From Chloroflexota bacterium (GTDB lineage: Bacteria; Chloroflexota; Anaerolineae; Anaerolineales; Villigracilaceae): a stretch of 52,077 nucleotides of DNA. The position numbers and the translations under genes are program-made. Of this stretch, positions 50,204-52,077 are shown one piece after another. Below the pieces are notes generated by a model. The model worked only from the letters and a program-made list of their open reading frames with translations. It was not told the DNA's origin and searched no databases. The stretch's first letter is position 1. The number at the start of each line of letters is the position of its first letter. The DNA lies in assembly GCA_016234555.1 (NCBI GenBank), contig JACRBJ010000011.1, positions 1 through 52,077 of the forward strand. Direction: 5' to 3'.

Positions 50204-52077
50204 ATGGGACAAGAAAAAATCCTTGATCATCAAGATAAAGATAATTATGAAAATGCAGTTTTCGTTTCATATGCGTGGGGAGGCGAGAGCGAGCGAGTCG
50301 TGGATGAATTGGAAAGAGCATTTGAAAAAGCAGGAGTTCGCATCAAGCGTGATAAAAAAGAAATTAATTATAAAGACTCTATTAAAGCTTTCGAGCAGCG
50401 GATTGGACGGGGGCAATGTGTTGTTTTAGTTGTCAGCGATAAGTATCTGCGATCTAAGCACTGCATGTATGAACTGGTGGAAATAAATAAAAACCAGAGT
50501 TTTGAAAAACGCGTGTTTCCAATAGTTTTTGATGATGCGTTAATTTATACTATGAATGATCGTTTGATGTACATTAAGTATTGGGATGACACAATTGAAA
50601 ATCTCAACAGACAAATTGACGAGATAAGCAAATATTCCAGTTTGCGGGGCATTTTTGAGGATTTCGATGAATATAAACTTATAAGGTTTCACTTGATTGA
50701 CCTGCTCAATTATCTTGGCGATATAAATACTCAATCGCTCGAGAAGCACGAATCTGAAGGCTTTTCAACTCTGATCAACTTAATTAAGCAGAGAATGACT
50801 GGACAACAGGTCGGTCTTCAATCAGATAGAGAACCGCTTAGTCCCGATTTAATGTCTGTGGCCAAGGATGGGCAAGTAAATGATTTGCCACCCCCTCCTA
50901 TGAGCTGGGTTTTTATAAAACTGGCAGGAGATTTTCACGAATACACTATTTCTCGTTTAAGGGACGTTCAGGAAATATTATCAAACGCGCTTGGCATAGT
51001 CGAAAATTGGATTCAAGTAATAGATGTAAAGGCAGGTAGTGTAATCATTAAAATCGAATTGCCTAAAAAATCTATTCCTGAATTAGCTCTTCAAATCCTA
51101 AATAAAGACCCCAAAATATTTAACTATTTAATGGTGGAAGAATTCCGCATAGAGGGCATGTCTTCTGTAACGACTCCTGGAGAAAAATCAGGCGCATCCA
51201 AATCTTTTGTTGGACATGAAGTTGTGTTGGATGAATTTAGGAACATGCTCTCGCGCCCATACGGAAATAAGCGCATTCTTTTCATGTTGGGCAGTGGTGG
51301 CCTTGGCAAAACAACATTGGTAAGGAGAATGCTTACCGATGCTCGTATAACAAATAAAGCAATTTGCGCTGACGAACCCATTGACCTTTTTTCCACTGAT
51401 TATCGCCACATTGACGGGATTCAGCGGAAAATCAAGGAAATCATTGAGGCTCTTCCTGAAATTAAAGATGAACCAAGCCCGTTCGCCGATTGGATTGAAG
51501 GCAGGACGGATACGAGTGACAACTTTTACGATTGCTTAAAGACTTTTTGCGAGAAGCGCCCGCTGGTCTTGGCATTTGACACGTTTGAAAACCTGGATTC
51601 AGTGGCAAGCAGTTGGTTGTTCAAGGGTGAAAACGATGGTTTGCAAGTTCCTGGTTTGATCTGTGTCATTGCTGGCAGGGAAGAGGGAAGAGATAAAGAA
51701 GAGCTGGATGGGTATCGATACAACCCATTGGTGAAAGAAATTCCAATTTCTGGCTTCACACTCAAAGAAGCTGAAGAGTTCTATCGGAGAATTGAAAGTG
51801 AATTCCCACAACCTTTGAGTAGTGACCTTCTCAAAGCTTTGGGCATGGAACCGTCTGATTCGATCCATATGGGAATCGAAAGGGTATGGGAAATCACGGA
51901 GGGACACCCCTTGAGATTGGAGATGGCATTTCGTTTGCCGGGAGATCTCTTGTCAGAAAACAGCCTTGCTAATCTTGAGGGTCTTACTGCCAAACAATAT
52001 GAAGAGAAACTGATGCAACAAGTCCGTGAATGGGGACTACAAGGGGGATTTACCGTCGGTTCCCTTCCAGTGGCACA
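50204..52077 (+). CDS. TIR-domain STAND NTPase (partial, runs off the window)
   Basis: The open frame begins at an ATG with GGAG six bases upstream and continues for 624 codons to the window edge. A TIR domain (about 15-150) starts AVFVSYAWGG, contains DKYLRSKHCMYEL, and E90 sits where TIR NADases have their catalytic Glu. A linker domain of unclear family follows (about 236-305, AGSVIIKIELP). A STAND/NB-ARC-like NTPase has Walker A GSGGLGKTT (363-371) and a Walker B-like stretch LVLAFDTFENLD. Bacterial TIR-STAND proteins sense phage components and deplete NAD in abortive defence. The sensor C-terminus is not in the window. Codon use is markedly AT-richer than in the housekeeping genes, consistent with transfer. 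Confidence 0.88.
   Translation, partial: MGQEKILDHQDKDNYENAVFVSYAWGGESERVVDELERAFEKAGVRIKRDKKEINYKDSIKAFEQRIGRGQCVVLVVSDKYLRSKHCMYELVEINKNQSFEKRVFPIVFDDALIYTMNDRLMYIKYWDDTIENLNRQIDEISKYSSLRGIFEDFDEYKLIRFHLIDLLNYLGDINTQSLEKHESEGFSTLINLIKQRMTGQQVGLQSDREPLSPDLMSVAKDGQVNDLPPPPMSWVFIKLAGDFHEYTISRLRDVQEILSNALGIVENWIQVIDVKAGSVIIKIELPKKSIPELALQILNKDPKIFNYLMVEEFRIEGMSSVTTPGEKSGASKSFVGHEVVLDEFRNMLSRPYGNKRILFMLGSGGLGKTTLVRRMLTDARITNKAICADEPIDLFSTDYRHIDGIQRKIKEIIEALPEIKDEPSPFADWIEGRTDTSDNFYDCLKTFCEKRPLVLAFDTFENLDSVASSWLFKGENDGLQVPGLICVIAGREEGRDKEELDGYRYNPLVKEIPISGFTLKEAEEFYRRIESEFPQPLSSDLLKALGMEPSDSIHMGIERVWEITEGHPLRLEMAFRLPGDLLSENSLANLEGLTAKQYEEKLMQQVREWGLQGGFTVGSLPVA

Noticed and set aside
1..52077. 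Insertion sequences or prophage structural genes
   Set aside because: No transposase or phage structural protein is recognisable; the only mobile-element traces are the integrase relic and the tRNA fragment.

Overview
The window looks like chromosomal DNA of a GC-moderate member of the Chloroflexota, most probably class Anaerolineae. That is an inference from gene content: many multi-GAF/PAS histidine kinases, stacked L,D-transpeptidases with Thr/Pro-rich linkers, lipoproteins with Pro/Thr-rich spacers, and a PF04392-type solute-binding lipoprotein. There is no rRNA or other phylogenetic marker to confirm it. Several starts have a -10-like hexamer (TANNNT or GATAAT) 6-8 nt before the ATG and no Shine-Dalgarno sequence, which suggests frequent leaderless initiation.

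Layout. 1-5603: housekeeping genes, mostly minus strand. They are a cold-shock protein, an F420/deazaflavin-type oxidoreductase, dtd, trpS and a SelW-like protein that is readable only if an in-frame UGA is decoded as selenocysteine, followed by an FmdB zinc ribbon (+) and a MaeB-type malic enzyme/phosphotransacetylase fusion. 6102-8281: recX-rny. 8397-14287: two multi-GAF histidine kinases and a response regulator.

14346-32537: the most striking part, an approximately 18 kb run of nine closely spaced plus-strand genes. It holds an orphan solute-binding lipoprotein; four large sensor proteins (Cache/HAMP/GAF/PAS) that all lack a kinase core and all end in the same short C-terminal tail; one soluble GAF histidine kinase; a threonine-synthase-like PLP enzyme fused to a receiver domain; a stand-alone receiver; and a second threonine-synthase-like enzyme. 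I read this as a candidate multi-input phosphorelay in which several sensors share one kinase and the receiver output is fused directly to an amino-acid-metabolism enzyme. The wiring is inference; the architecture is visible in the sequence.

32579-41738: mixed genes (a B3/4-domain protein with a DUF6875-like partner, an MBL-fold hydrolase, a phosphatase-like lipoprotein, galE, an esterase lipoprotein, tRNA-Pro with an integrase relic beside it, a NERD-like membrane protein, a GT2, rnhB and a LysM protein). 41886-47818: a minus-strand cell-envelope cluster with an N-acetylmuramoyl-L-alanine amidase, four L,D-transpeptidases, a LURP-one-like protein and a small ORF broken by an amber codon.

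47993-52077: a tRNA-Met 3' fragment followed by its old terminator marks what looks like the edge of an integrated island. Inside it, more AT-rich DNA encodes a P-loop ATPase fused to an AlbA_2 (Schlafen-type) domain and a TIR-STAND NTPase that runs off the window. This pair is a candidate anti-phage module.
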